Positions 23,947 to 32,394 of a stretch of 43,193 nt of DNA are shown here, piece after piece (the stretch's first letter is position 1; the number at the start of each line of letters is the position of its first letter). Both the position numbers and the translations under genes were made by a program. This stretch comes from an uncultured Acetatifactor sp. (GTDB lineage: Bacteria; Bacillota; Clostridia; Lachnospirales; Lachnospiraceae). The notes under the pieces are model-generated. The model did no database searches, was not told where the DNA came from, and saw only the letters and a program-made list of their open reading frames with translations. The stretch covers positions 1 to 43,193 of the forward strand of contig CAKRRD010000023.1 in the NCBI GenBank assembly GCA_934394815.1, written 5' to 3'.

Positions 23947-24882
23947 TCACGGCAGTTTTCCCGGTCTGCATCTGGCAAAGGACTCCCCGCAGATCCCACA
24001 CAGTACAGGCGTTGCTATCCGCAGATAATGTCCTCTGATCCCATTGCCGAGATACGGATTTTTCCGGTATTCCGGAAAATTCTCCCGCAGGAATGCGAAG
24101 GTCTCCTCCCGCAGGGTTCTCCGAAGCTTCCGGTCTCTGATTCTGGAAATCCTGCCCATGGAACTGCATAACAGGATCCGGGCGCAGTAATATTCCAGTT
24201 CCTTCCCATAGGTCTCCATAAGCTCTTTTTCCCGATAAAACCGGCAGGCATCCTGCAGGACCGGGAAAATATTTCCCACCCGCCCGCTCTTGCTGTCATT
24301 CATGGTGGAATCCCCTCTGTCCCGGTGATAGACGTATACCCCCAGCATTTTCGCCTGTTTTTTCACATAGGGTCGGAGTTTCAGATAAAAGGAGGTATCT
24401 TCATAGATATAGCCTTCCGGGAAAAAGATACTGTTGTCCGTAAGCAGTTGTCTGCGGATCAGCTTGTTCCAGGGGGCCGCAGATCCGTAGGCTCTCTTTT
24501 CCCTGCCATCCTCTCCCAGATAATGAAAATCACATTCCACCAGATCCGCATTTTCCGATCTGGCTCTGGTATACATGGCTGCGTACATCCGCCTGTCCAC
24601 ATAATCATCCGAATCCACGAAGCCCACATATTCTCCTGTGGCAGCCGCCAGTCCCACGTTTCTGGCCCTTCCCTGTCCGCCGTTTTCCAGGGTGATGACC
24701 CGGACCCGCCTGGGATCCATTGCTTGGTATTTTTCCAGGATCTGTGGGGAAGCATCTGTGGAACCGTCATCCACGAAGATCAGTTCCAGATCCGGCAGTG
24801 TCTGTTCTGTCAGGGAACGGATGCATTCCTCCAGATATTTTTCCGTGTTGTATACCGGAACGATCACGCTGACTGCCGGCAT
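23947..24882 (-). CDS. Glycosyltransferase family 2
   Basis: The 311-aa GT-A enzyme has VSVIVPVYNTEKYL, IFVDDGSTDASP, ENGGQGRARNVGL and FVDSDDYVD in the first ~95 residues, all standard for the family. Its start lies 19 bp inside the upstream gene, so translation is coupled. It is clearly related in layout to the enzyme at 18261-19256, with PWNKLIRRQLL in both, and probably adds a different residue of the repeat unit. Confidence 0.9.
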   Translation of the reverse strand: MPAVSVIVPVYNTEKYLEECIRSLTEQTLPDLELIFVDDGSTDASPQILEKYQAMDPRRVRVITLENGGQGRARNVGLAAATGEYVGFVDSDDYVDRRMYAAMYTRARSENADLVECDFHYLGEDGREKRAYGSAAPWNKLIRRQLLTDNSIFFPEGYIYEDTSFYLKLRPYVKKQAKMLGVYVYHRDRGDSTMNDSKSGRVGNIFPVLQDACRFYREKELMETYGKELEYYCARILLCSSMGRISRIRDRKLRRTLREETFAFLRENFPEYRKNPYLGNGIRGHYLRIATPVLCGICGESFARCRPGKLP

Positions 24883-25667
24883 AGGATCTCCTCCATGCTA
24901 TGTAGCAGGAATTCCGGGAAATACAGACTGATCTCCCCGTGTTCCCTGTAATGCGCCACATCTTCACTGTAATGGTAGCCTTTTTTTGCCAGATCCCTGC
25001 GCAGATAGCGGATGTGTTCCTCATAGGTATGTTCCCTGTCGGAATAGTGCAGATAGATTCTCTGGGTGGGGACATAAGTGTTTTCCATGACTTTTTTCGG
25101 AAGATACCCGTTCAGGAACTCCACTCTTTCCCTGCAGACCTGTCCGACAATATGTTTCAGTGCTTCCAGATTACCGGTATCCAACAGGCTCTGGCCCAGA
25201 AAATACTGGGGACCTCCCACGATCATATAGCTTCCCGGATAATCCAGGCCGAAATTCAGTGCCGTATAGCCACCTTTGCTGGAGCCGCAGAAGATCAGCC
25301 GTCTGGCTCCGGTCTGCTCCCGCACCCTGTCGATCAGTTCCTTTACGACGACTGCCTCCTGGAACTTCATATTGCTGCCCAGATAAAAAGAACCTCTGTG
25401 ATCCGCCGCAAAATCATCCAGCAGAAACAGCTTGTTGCAGGAGATATCTTTTAGCGTCCGGACATAGTTATATCTGGCCCGGATCCCTTTTCGGGTGCAG
25501 GAACCAAACACGATGACCAGCGTTTCGGAATCGGTCCGATCCAACAGATATTTCAATGTCACGCCCCGGGAGCGGTATTTTTTCTGATCCCGCAGAAGCC
25601 GCAGTTTCGTCAGCAGATATTCTCCCAGTTTTTTTCCCTTTTTACGAAATTTTTGAATGTTTTCCAT
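24864..25667 (-). CDS. XcbB/CpsF-like alpha/beta-hydrolase-fold capsule protein
   Basis: The 267-aa protein starts at ATG 25667 (SD AAGGGG); a TTG 21 nt upstream is less likely. A central segment LVIVFGSC..., then LIFCGSSKGGYTALNFGL with a GxSxGG nucleophile elbow, indicates an alpha/beta-hydrolase fold resembling XcbB/CpsF and Asp2-type proteins. Such proteins occur in capsule and glycan-secretion loci; roles in sugar transfer or O-acetyl handling have been proposed. It overlaps both neighbours by 19-26 bp, so it is firmly part of the EPS chain. The exact reaction is unknown. Confidence 0.65.
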   Translation of the reverse strand: MENIQKFRKKGKKLGEYLLTKLRLLRDQKKYRSRGVTLKYLLDRTDSETLVIVFGSCTRKGIRARYNYVRTLKDISCNKLFLLDDFAADHRGSFYLGSNMKFQEAVVVKELIDRVREQTGARRLIFCGSSKGGYTALNFGLDYPGSYMIVGGPQYFLGQSLLDTGNLEALKHIVGQVCRERVEFLNGYLPKKVMENTYVPTQRIYLHYSDREHTYEEHIRYLRRDLAKKGYHYSEDVAHYREHGEISLYFPEFLLHSMEEILCRQSA

Positions 25668-26157
25668 GGTGTTCCCCTTCTTCCGCAATTAAAAAATTCT
25701 CAATATCCGTCAGGATCCTCCGGGTATTGGAACAATACCCTGCAAAATTCCTGCTGCCGGTATCCCGGATACAGTCTCCCAGCTGTTCACTGTCATAGCA
25801 GGCACAGATCAGATTCATGCCGTCGAACTCCTGAAGCAGCTGTACCTGATGGTCATCCACATGCTCGCCGTATCTGGCGAGTCTTGGCACCGCAATGACT
25901 TTTTTCCCCTGTTTTACTGCCCCGATGATCACTCCCGTACCGCCGTGGGTAATGACCATCCGGCATTCCCGCAGCTTCCCGGCGAAGCTTTCCCGGTCAA
26001 GGAATCTGCAGTACTCATAATGCTTTGGCTGGTAATCACTCTCTCCGATCTGGGCAAATACCTCCTCTTTAATATCCCCTGCTTCGATCAGAAGGTCTAT
26101 CTTTTGTAACAATCGATTGAACTGAAATTTCTGAGATCCGGTCGTTACAAATATCAT
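25642..26157 (-). CDS. PssE/EpsF-type glycosyltransferase subunit (Alg13-like)
   Basis: The 171-aa protein starts MIFVTTGSQKFQFNRLL and contains VITHGGTGVIIGAVKQGKKVIAVPR, the donor-binding C-terminal half of a split GT-B enzyme (GT28-like, as in Alg13 and Cps14G/PssE). It works with the PssD-like protein encoded 1 nt upstream; the pair typically adds a beta-linked second sugar such as galactose to the lipid-linked primer. It is cytosolic and recruited to the membrane by its partner. Confidence 0.88.
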   Translation of the reverse strand: MIFVTTGSQKFQFNRLLQKIDLLIEAGDIKEEVFAQIGESDYQPKHYEYCRFLDRESFAGKLRECRMVITHGGTGVIIGAVKQGKKVIAVPRLARYGEHVDDHQVQLLQEFDGMNLICACYDSEQLGDCIRDTGSRNFAGYCSNTRRILTDIENFLIAEEGEHHGKHSKIS

Positions 26158-26158
26158 C

Positions 26159-26611
26159 CTAATAAATTCCTCCCAGGCAGACCGCCTCCGGATAGATTTC
26201 CTTCATCTGCGCCCACTGGACATAGAAACGATCCGCCCAGTGATACAGCAGTTTTCCCGTCAGTGTGGCCGAAGTCACCTTGGCGAAGGATTCGATATAG
26301 ATCAGTTTTCTGCCGGAAAGTTTGGCTTCCACACACAAAGGGATCATGGCCAATACTCCCGTACACACCACCACATCCGGCTGTTCCCGGTGCAGCAGCC
26401 GCAGTGACCGTACACTGTTCCTCAACAGATACAAGGGACACCACCATTGTTTCCGGTTCACCTGATGCAGATAATAGCATTTTACCGGTGTCTTCACCTC
26501 ATACCCCGTTTTCTCCGTCACCACGAAGCTTTCGTATTTTTCCATCAGCGGCCGTAACATCATCAGCTGTTCGAAGTGGCCGCCGGACGATGCGGCAAAA
26601 CATATTTTCAT
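26159..26611 (-). CDS. PssD/EpsE-type glycosyltransferase subunit (Alg14-like)
   Basis: The 150-aa protein starts at ATG 26611 (MKICFAASSGGHFEQL), overlapping the tyrosine kinase stop as ATGA; SD AAGGGGA. The SSGGH motif and the hydrophobic LAMIPLCVEAKLSGRKLIYIES segment match Alg14/Cps14F/PssD proteins, the membrane-binding acceptor half that activates the PssE partner. The usual length and gene order (PssD then PssE) are kept. Confidence 0.88.
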   Translation of the reverse strand: MKICFAASSGGHFEQLMMLRPLMEKYESFVVTEKTGYEVKTPVKCYYLHQVNRKQWWCPLYLLRNSVRSLRLLHREQPDVVVCTGVLAMIPLCVEAKLSGRKLIYIESFAKVTSATLTGKLLYHWADRFYVQWAQMKEIYPEAVCLGGIY

Positions 26612-28011
26612 GCGGTTTCCCCTTTCTGCTGTTTCTCTTCCTTCCAATATTGCTGCAATCTGTAGTTGTAATCCCTGGATTTCGGCGGCAGGCCGTTGAA
26701 CAGGATGCCGCAGATATCCGCATCCACCTGCTCCAGCAGAGTCACCGCCACCTTCTCCCGGCTCATATGACTGACCCCGGCACGTACCACCAGCACATAA
26801 GCGGTGACCTCATGGGACAGAAGCAAAGCATCCGTCACGATCCCCACTGGCGGCAGATCGATAATGATACAGTCGTACCGTGTCCGCAGATCCGCCAGCA
26901 GTTCTTTCATCCGTTCCCCACCCAGCAGTTCCGACGGATTCGGTGGATTCTCACCGCCCACCAGCACATCCAGATACTTCCGGTATTCCAGGATCTGCGG
27001 TGTCTCCCGCAGACCCGCCAGATATTGGCTGAGCCCCACTCTTCCCCGGAGTTTCAGAAGAGATGCCACCGACATATTCCGCATGTCCCCGTCAATAAGC
27101 AGTACTTTCTTCCCCAGTTGTGCATAGCTGATGGCGATATTCACACTGTTTAAGGTCTTCCCTTCATCTTTATCCGCACTGGTGACCGCGTAGACCGGAC
27201 AGCGTTCTCCCTTTCCCGTGAACAGCAGGTTGGCCCGGATGGTATTATAGGATTCCTTCACGTCAAAGGGGCTGTTATCTCCCAGTACCAGAACAGGCTT
27301 GCTCTTCCGGTCCGGTGCCTGGATCTGGGGAATGTCTCCCAGCACGGGAATCCGGAAAGCCAGCTTCAGTTCGTACCGCCTGCGGATCGTCGTGTCCATC
27401 AGTCCCGCCAGCAGGAACAGAACAAGTGATGCCCCGAAGCACCCGGTGAATCCCACCAGCGCGTATTTGACCAGACTGGTGGCGCTGTAGGGAGACTGCG
27501 GCAGCGTGGCATAATCGATCACTTCGATCCCGCCGGATTTCACGATCCGGCCGATCTCCTTCGGTGCCACCCTGCCGATGGCATTGGCCAGTTCCATGGC
27601 ACGATAAGGATTGCTGTCATAAGCATAGACATAGAAGACGGCGGTATTCTCCACCACACTGGTGCCGATCAAACGTGAAAGCGTCTCCGTTCCGTAATCC
27701 AGTCCCGCCTCTTCCAGCACCTTTTCCAGAATGGTGTTGCTCTTCAGGATCAGCATGTAACTCTGCACCAGATTCTTGGCCTGTGTAAATTCGGAATTCG
27801 AGATATTGACTGAAGAATCGTACACATAGTCCGGATCACTGTATACATAGAAGGATACCTCCGCCCGGTACAGAGTGCTGTTGGTCAGATACGCATAAGC
27901 GCCTCCGGCCATCCCGCCCAGCACTCCCAGGATCAGAATGTAGGCAATTCTTTTCCGAAGGATCCACAGGATCTTCTCCAGATGAAAATTATTCAAAATC
28001 GTTTCCAACAT
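26608..28011 (-). CDS. Fused Wzz chain-length regulator and BY-type tyrosine kinase
   Basis: The 467-aa protein has a Wzz domain with two membrane helices (about 22-42 and 182-203) joined by an outside loop. A cytoplasmic BY-kinase domain follows: Walker A SADKDEGKT (278-286), Walker A' VLLIDGDMR (303-311), Walker B IIIDLPP and a short C-terminal tyrosine cluster Tyr448, Tyr450, Tyr455. In many Firmicutes these are two proteins (CpsC/CpsD); here they are fused as in proteobacterial Wzc. No CpsB-like phosphatase gene is present in the window. It is the first gene of the minus-strand EPS chain, with SD GGGAGA just upstream. Confidence 0.9.
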   Translation of the reverse strand: MLETILNNFHLEKILWILRKRIAYILILGVLGGMAGGAYAYLTNSTLYRAEVSFYVYSDPDYVYDSSVNISNSEFTQAKNLVQSYMLILKSNTILEKVLEEAGLDYGTETLSRLIGTSVVENTAVFYVYAYDSNPYRAMELANAIGRVAPKEIGRIVKSGGIEVIDYATLPQSPYSATSLVKYALVGFTGCFGASLVLFLLAGLMDTTIRRRYELKLAFRIPVLGDIPQIQAPDRKSKPVLVLGDNSPFDVKESYNTIRANLLFTGKGERCPVYAVTSADKDEGKTLNSVNIAISYAQLGKKVLLIDGDMRNMSVASLLKLRGRVGLSQYLAGLRETPQILEYRKYLDVLVGGENPPNPSELLGGERMKELLADLRTRYDCIIIDLPPVGIVTDALLLSHEVTAYVLVVRAGVSHMSREKVAVTLLEQVDADICGILFNGLPPKSRDYNYRLQQYWKEEKQQKGETA

Positions 28012-28048
28012 CGTTCTCTCCCTTTCGACAAATTCTGCTTTTCCCCAA

Positions 28049-28085
28049 AATGAAAATATCCACCAGGGAATTCCCTGATGGATAT
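28049..28085 (-). terminator. Terminator-like hairpin in the EPS leader (possible attenuator)
   Basis: On the minus strand a 13-bp stem with one G-T pair (28073-28085 with 28056-28068, loop AATT) is followed by TTTTCATTTT. It lies about 45 nt upstream of the Wzz/BY-kinase start, so transcripts for EPS and RiPP genes must pass it. Its core CAGGGAATTCCCTG is also a perfect 14-bp palindrome and could instead be a protein site. Confidence 0.5.
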
Positions 28086-28092
28086 CTTGCTC

Positions 28093-28120
28093 CGGACATT
28101 GGCCTGTCCGTTTTCTTCTT
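28093..28120 (+). terminator. Orphan plus-strand intrinsic terminator
   Basis: CGGACA-TTGGCC-TGTCCG followed by TTTTCTTCTT forms a perfect 6-bp stem with a 6-nt loop on the plus strand. No plus-strand gene ends here, since the next gene to the left is on the minus strand. It could end a short antisense or leader RNA. Confidence 0.5.
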
Positions 28121-28264
28121 ATGTAAACCGTATAAATGATCTGTTTCCTGCCTGCAGCCCTGCCGGTGCCCCTGCGCTCTGCAATGCGCTTCTGTATATA
28201 AAGACGGTGCCAGAAAGCGGAATGGCTCAGTATTTCTTTTCTTTTTTTCTAATAGCAGATATGA

Positions 28265-28270
28265 TATAAT
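28265..28270 (+). promoter_or_regulatory. Extended -10 promoter of the GGDEF/sigma module
   Basis: TATAAT preceded by TGA gives an extended -10. The -35 position holds only a T-run (28242-28247). The start near 28277 would give a ~98-nt leader before the ATG at 28375, whose SD is AAAGGAG (28359-28365). Confidence 0.5.
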
Positions 28271-28374
28271 GAGCGCAAGAGAGCCAACATGCTTGCAGGC
28301 AATATTGTGTAATGTTCGGGGATGGTAGGACGATGTCCACCTCACCACCAGCGCAATCAAAGGAGTGAACATAT

Positions 28375-29079
28375 ATGATACAGAAAAAGAAATTCGTAAA
28401 AACCTTCCGCAACACCAAAACTGTGCAGCTGATCCTTCTGTTGCTGTTGGAGACTGCCTACGTTCTCATCCTGACCCTGCATCCGTCGCTGGGAACCAGA
28501 CTTTTCGAAGACCGGACCCTTTTTATCTTATGCACTCTCTCCTGGATTCTTGCCTTGTTCAATCTGGTATGGTTATTATATGATTTCTATAAATTACGCA
28601 CCTTCGCCGAGGAAAGCCACGCGCTGAACCGTGCGGCTTTTCTGGATCATCTGACCGGCATTCCCAACCGCCACGGCCTCGATGTGGTCTTTGAGACCTA
28701 CGACTCTCCGGAATCCCTGGCCCATGTTGCCTGCTATATGGTGACCATCACCAATCTGAAAGAAGTGAACCAGACCATGGGACATGTGGTGGGTGACCAG
28801 ATGTTAAAAGACTTTTCCGGCATTCTGGAAAGTGTCGGCGACGCTTTCGGTGTAGTAGGACGTAACGGCGGCAACGAATTCTTAATGATCGTCAACCACG
28901 GCTCCCATGACACCATGGAGTATTTCATCGAAAGCCTGAATCAACAGTTAAAAGAATACAACGAAGAGCACAGCAATGCTCCCATTCAGATCCAATATGC
29001 CTATATTCTGAACGAAGAAGCACACGCCGAGTATTTTTCCACCTTACTCACAGAGACCTATAACAAACTGCACTCTTAA
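28375..29079 (+). CDS. Membrane protein with degenerate GGDEF domain
   Basis: The 234-aa protein has two N-terminal membrane helices (about 17-37 and 48-70) and a GGDEF-like domain (about 85-234). The fold markers DHLTGIPNR (91-99) and GHVVGD (136-141) are kept. The catalytic motif reads GGNEF (165-169), and the metal-binding aspartates of the DIDxFK region are replaced by Thr (TITNLK, 124-129). Diguanylate cyclase activity is therefore unlikely; it may bind a nucleotide or act as a structural sensor. It starts a plus-strand module and is 32 nt upstream of an ECF sigma gene, which suggests a signalling link. Confidence 0.8.
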   Translation: MIQKKKFVKTFRNTKTVQLILLLLLETAYVLILTLHPSLGTRLFEDRTLFILCTLSWILALFNLVWLLYDFYKLRTFAEESHALNRAAFLDHLTGIPNRHGLDVVFETYDSPESLAHVACYMVTITNLKEVNQTMGHVVGDQMLKDFSGILESVGDAFGVVGRNGGNEFLMIVNHGSHDTMEYFIESLNQQLKEYNEEHSNAPIQIQYAYILNEEAHAEYFSTLLTETYNKLHS

Positions 29080-29111
29080 GGAACCCGTTAACACAACAGT
29101 GAGACGAACGC

Positions 29112-29675
29112 ATGAAAGACTTAAACATTCCTTACATTGCCGGTCTTGTGATCCGTGCCCAGCATAGCGACTCGGATGCCTTCGCGGAATTGTATGCCCT
29201 CACCTATAACAAGGTATACAACTACACCAGGCATTATCTGCGGGATGCATTTTTAGCCCAGGATGCCATGCAGGAGGTCTACATACTGGCTTTGAAAAAC
29301 ATCGGAAAACTGAATGATCCCACGGTTTTTATCGCCTGGCTGAACCGGATCTGCTTTCATGTCTGCTACGATATGACACAGAAAAACAGACCGCAGAATG
29401 ACTGTCAGGTCTTAAGTCAGGAGATTCTGGATATTATCCAGGATCCCCACCTGGATGCGAACCCGGAACTGCACTACCAGCAGAAGGATGAATATTCCCG
29501 TCTGACGGAGGCTCTGGAACAGCTTCCCTTCAACGAGAAACAGGTGCTGATCATGCGTTACTACAACGACATGAAGCTGGAAGAGATTGCTGCCGCCATG
29601 GAGATCAGCCGCAGCAGTGTCAAACGCTACATTGCCTCCGGGCAGGAGCATTTGAAAGAAAGGATGAAAGGATAA
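29112..29675 (+). CDS. ECF-type RNA polymerase sigma factor
   Basis: The 187-aa protein has sigma region 2 (about 22-92; AFAELYALTYNKVYNYTRHYL, DAMQEVYILAL) and region 4 (about 128-182; LEQLPFNEKQVLIMRYYNDMKLEEIAAAMEIS, with the helix-turn-helix SRSSVKRYI). There is no region 3. It directs RNA polymerase to a small regulon, probably including its own module. The gene that follows 6 nt later encodes a single-span membrane protein that is the likely anti-sigma factor. The SD is weak. Confidence 0.92.
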   Translation: MKDLNIPYIAGLVIRAQHSDSDAFAELYALTYNKVYNYTRHYLRDAFLAQDAMQEVYILALKNIGKLNDPTVFIAWLNRICFHVCYDMTQKNRPQNDCQVLSQEILDIIQDPHLDANPELHYQQKDEYSRLTEALEQLPFNEKQVLIMRYYNDMKLEEIAAAMEISRSSVKRYIASGQEHLKERMKG

Positions 29676-29681
29676 CAGATT

Positions 29682-30194
29682 ATGTTTTTTCATAAAAAGA
29701 ACCGCTATGAACTGGACATGACGACTGCAAATAATGCTTTGCAGAATATCCTGTCCTCCTGTAACCAGCCGGTCAATACAATTCCCTTCGACAAGCTGGT
29801 GCTTCGCAAAAAAGTCAATGCTGCTTCCTATAATCGCCTGATCGCTGCCACGGCGCTGCTCTTTGTACTGACTTTTCTGTCACCGCTGGCCATCGTTCCT
29901 CTCTCCGAACTGAGTGAAACGCTGTTTGTCCCCGCACCGGCAGAGCTTACACTGGATTATGTGGAAAACAATATTTTAAGCCTGCAATTTAGCGGTGATA
30001 ACATTCTCTACAAGGAAGCCTTTATGGAGACGCTGTCCGGAGAGATCATTGAACCGCTCTCCGTGGATGTCTCCCAGGGTGTGATCAGTTTCCCGTTTCT
30101 TTCCGAAGAGGCCAATATTTACGTTCCCGTGAAAGGCGGAGAGACCATTCACCTTCTCTTTACCCCCGATGAAGCAACGGGTATGGAACAATAA
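29682..30194 (+). CDS. Probable anti-sigma factor, single-span membrane protein
   Basis: The 170-aa protein has a cytoplasmic N-terminal ~50 residues, one transmembrane helix (about 54-76) and an extracytoplasmic beta-rich domain of ~90 residues. It has no zinc anti-sigma H-x3-C-x2-C motif. The call rests on position right after an ECF sigma gene and on topology. The outer domain may sense envelope or exported-protein status. Confidence 0.65.
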   Translation: MFFHKKNRYELDMTTANNALQNILSSCNQPVNTIPFDKLVLRKKVNAASYNRLIAATALLFVLTFLSPLAIVPLSELSETLFVPAPAELTLDYVENNILSLQFSGDNILYKEAFMETLSGEIIEPLSVDVSQGVISFPFLSEEANIYVPVKGGETIHLLFTPDEATGMEQ

Positions 30195-30215
30195 CAACAG
30201 GATGTAACGATTTCT

Positions 30216-31259
30216 ATGCGGATACCAGAATCCCCTGCGCGGCTGCGCATCTTATTAATTACATATTGTATGGCCATGGGTCTGGGTGCCTGCGGTACTG
30301 TTCCGGACAGTCTGCCTGTGGATGCATCGGTCACAGAAACTGCTTCCGGGGAACAGCCTGCCTCTTCTCAGACAGGGGTAACGGATGCCTCTCTCTCTGA
30401 CACCGCTCCCCCGGAAACGGAAGTTTCCTCTCCCGCAGAACCTCTGCGGGATGCCACACCTGTCTGTCTTGTGCCACAGGCCGACGGAACTGCGACCGCC
30501 TCCAATGATGTGGCGGTCATTGACTATTCCCACATGTCTGACGGCTATGTCTGTGCCAATTACACCGGCACCTGCCCCAAGGTTAAGCTGCGGATCACCG
30601 GTCCCGATACCGTGGTCTATACCTATGATCTGCACGGAGGCGGCTATGAGACTTTTCCCCTGTCTTCCGGCGACGGCTATTATGATGTGACGATTTATGA
30701 AAATATTTCCGGTACGAATTATGCCACCTGCCTGTATGCTGATCTGAATGTGCAGATCACGGATGAATTCAGTCCTTTTCTCTATCCGAACCAATACGTG
30801 AATTTCACGGCGGACAGTAAGGTGGTTGCCAGGGGGCAGGAACTGGCCGAAGGCGCTTCCTCCGATCTGGAAGTGATCACCCGGATCTATGACTATATCA
30901 CCGGTAATATTACCTACGACTACGACAAGGCTTCCGATCCTCCCACCGGCTACACTTCCGATGTGGATGCCATTCTTGCCTCCGGCACCGGTATCTGTCT
31001 GGACTATGCCGCGGTCATGGCCAGTATGCTCCGCAGCCAGCGGATCCCGACCCGTCTGGAAGTCGGTTATGCCCAGGATGCCTACCACGCCTGGATCAGT
31101 GTCTACACCGTCGATACCGGCTGGCTGAACGGTATTATTGAATTTGACGGCAGCGTCTGGACACTGGTGGATCCGACCTTCGGTGCCAATACGGATGACA
31201 AGACGCTGAAAAAGTTCATCGGTGACGGCAGCAACTATATCTTACAGAAAATGTATTAG
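30216..31259 (+). CDS. Lipoprotein with transglutaminase-like domain
   Basis: The 347-aa protein has a signal peptide ending in lipobox LGAC (Cys26), a Ser/Thr/Pro-rich linker (27-80), a beta domain and a C-terminal transglutaminase-like domain. The catalytic triad is complete: Cys261 (GTGICLDYAAV), His291 (AYHAWI) and Asp319 (LVDPTF). It is expected on the outer face of the membrane, as a cysteine protease, amidase or crosslinking enzyme. Its place between the anti-sigma factor and the secretion genes suggests processing of the pseudopilins or of the anti-sigma factor, which is inference. Confidence 0.85.
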   Translation: MRIPESPARLRILLITYCMAMGLGACGTVPDSLPVDASVTETASGEQPASSQTGVTDASLSDTAPPETEVSSPAEPLRDATPVCLVPQADGTATASNDVAVIDYSHMSDGYVCANYTGTCPKVKLRITGPDTVVYTYDLHGGGYETFPLSSGDGYYDVTIYENISGTNYATCLYADLNVQITDEFSPFLYPNQYVNFTADSKVVARGQELAEGASSDLEVITRIYDYITGNITYDYDKASDPPTGYTSDVDAILASGTGICLDYAAVMASMLRSQRIPTRLEVGYAQDAYHAWISVYTVDTGWLNGIIEFDGSVWTLVDPTFGANTDDKTLKKFIGDGSNYILQKMY

Positions 31260-31331
31260 TAATGTCCGATCTTTGATCTCCGGTAAATGGGGTTACCGTA
31301 ACAGTTACGAAATGAAAGGGAATAAAACGAC

Positions 31332-32384
31332 ATGAAAACTACTGAGAAAAAACTACTTTCCAATGAAGAGATCGCTTCTTTCTGCAGCCAGGCGGCCATG
31401 CTGTTTCAGGCGGGAATTCCACCTGTGGAGGGAATGTCGATCCTGCAAAGTGATGCCCAGTCTCCCGAGGGGAAGGCGGTCTTCGATGAGATCCTTGCAG
31501 TATGCCGGCAGGGAGAAAGTTTTCATAAAGCATTGGAGGCTACGGAGGTTTTTCCTGATTACTGCCTGCACATGATCGCTCTGGGTGAGGAATCCGGCAA
31601 TCTCGATGTCTGCATGAACTCTCTGGCAGATTATTACGAAAAAGAGGATGCCATTGCAAACAGTATCCGGGATGCCGTAGCTTATCCTTTTATCATGATC
31701 GCCATGATGGCTGCCGTCATCGTGGTGCTGGTCAGCCGTGTCATGCCGATCTTCGAGCAGGTCTATGTGGAACTTGGCAGTGAGATGACCGGCTTTGCAG
31801 CGTCCCTTTTACGCCTTGGTAACCATCTGAACCATTATTCCTTCGTCTTCGTCAGTATCCTTTGTATTCTGTTGCTTTTATATCTTTTCGCCACCAGAAC
31901 CCAGACCGGCAGGCGCACCACCGCCCGTTTTCTGAACTGGTTTCCGCTTACCCGACGTTTTTACGAAAGTGTGGCCTGCGAACGTTTTGCCAGCGGTATG
32001 GCTCTGACCTTAAGCAGCGGCATGGACACCTACGCCAGTCTCGATATGGTGGCCGCTCTGGTAGGCAATGAAAAGATGAAACAGAAGATCCTGTGTTGTA
32101 AGGAAGCCATTAATGCCGGATCCAATTTTGCAGAAGCACTGACCGGTGCCGGTATTTTCAATCATCTTTATTCCCAAATGGTATCTGTGGGATTCCGCAG
32201 CGGTAATGTGGATGTCGTACTGAAAAAAATTGCGGACCGCTACGAGGAAGATACGAATCGTAAATTACAGTCCATTATTGCAATCCTGGAACCGACTCTC
32301 GTTATTATTCTGTCTGTGATTGTCGGTTTGATTCTGTTATCTGTCATTCTGCCCCTTATGGGCATTATGACCAGCATCGGATAG
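31332..32384 (+). CDS. Type II secretion / type IV pilus inner-membrane platform protein (GspF/PilC)
   Basis: The 350-aa protein has two GspF domains, each followed by membrane helices. The first spans 1-115 (FCSQAAMLFQAGIPPVEGM, MIALGEESGNLD) and the second about 205-320 (RFASGMALTLSSGMD, MVSVGFRSGNVD). Membrane segments lie near 118-137, 167-187 and 320-345. This platform couples an assembly ATPase to pilin polymerisation. Length is a little short but both repeats are intact. The partner ATPase (GspE/PilB) and prepilin peptidase are not in the window. Four small membrane proteins follow on the same strand. Confidence 0.9.
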   Translation: MKTTEKKLLSNEEIASFCSQAAMLFQAGIPPVEGMSILQSDAQSPEGKAVFDEILAVCRQGESFHKALEATEVFPDYCLHMIALGEESGNLDVCMNSLADYYEKEDAIANSIRDAVAYPFIMIAMMAAVIVVLVSRVMPIFEQVYVELGSEMTGFAASLLRLGNHLNHYSFVFVSILCILLLLYLFATRTQTGRRTTARFLNWFPLTRRFYESVACERFASGMALTLSSGMDTYASLDMVAALVGNEKMKQKILCCKEAINAGSNFAEALTGAGIFNHLYSQMVSVGFRSGNVDVVLKKIADRYEEDTNRKLQSIIAILEPTLVIILSVIVGLILLSVILPLMGIMTSIG

Positions 32385-32394
32385 GAGTGATCAT

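Larger units (their letters stand above)
28012..28374. other. Divergent intergenic region between EPS and GGDEF/sigma modules
   Basis: This 363-bp stretch has no convincing gene. On the left it holds a long palindromic hairpin in the EPS leader (28056-28085) and a second hairpin with a plus-strand T-tract (28093-28120). On the right it holds a TATAAT (28265-28270) and a roughly 100-nt leader for the GGDEF gene with a small hairpin (28324-28341, GGT-A-GGAC/GTCC-ACC). I looked for riboswitch cores, including c-di-GMP types, and could not recognise one. No confident minus-strand promoter for the EPS chain was found here. Confidence 0.6.

Noticed and set aside
23918..24169. N-terminal extension of the GT2 at 22979-23917
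   Set aside because: It reads out of frame across the neighbouring glycosyltransferase; the GT2 motif starts exactly at ATG 23917.
28277..28374. Possible c-di-GMP riboswitch before the GGDEF gene
   Set aside because: A leader and a small hairpin exist, but I could not match the conserved core of either c-di-GMP class or another riboswitch I know.
30255..31088. 277-codon minus-strand open frame
   Set aside because: It is antisense to the transglutaminase lipoprotein, whose signal peptide and catalytic triad are intact.
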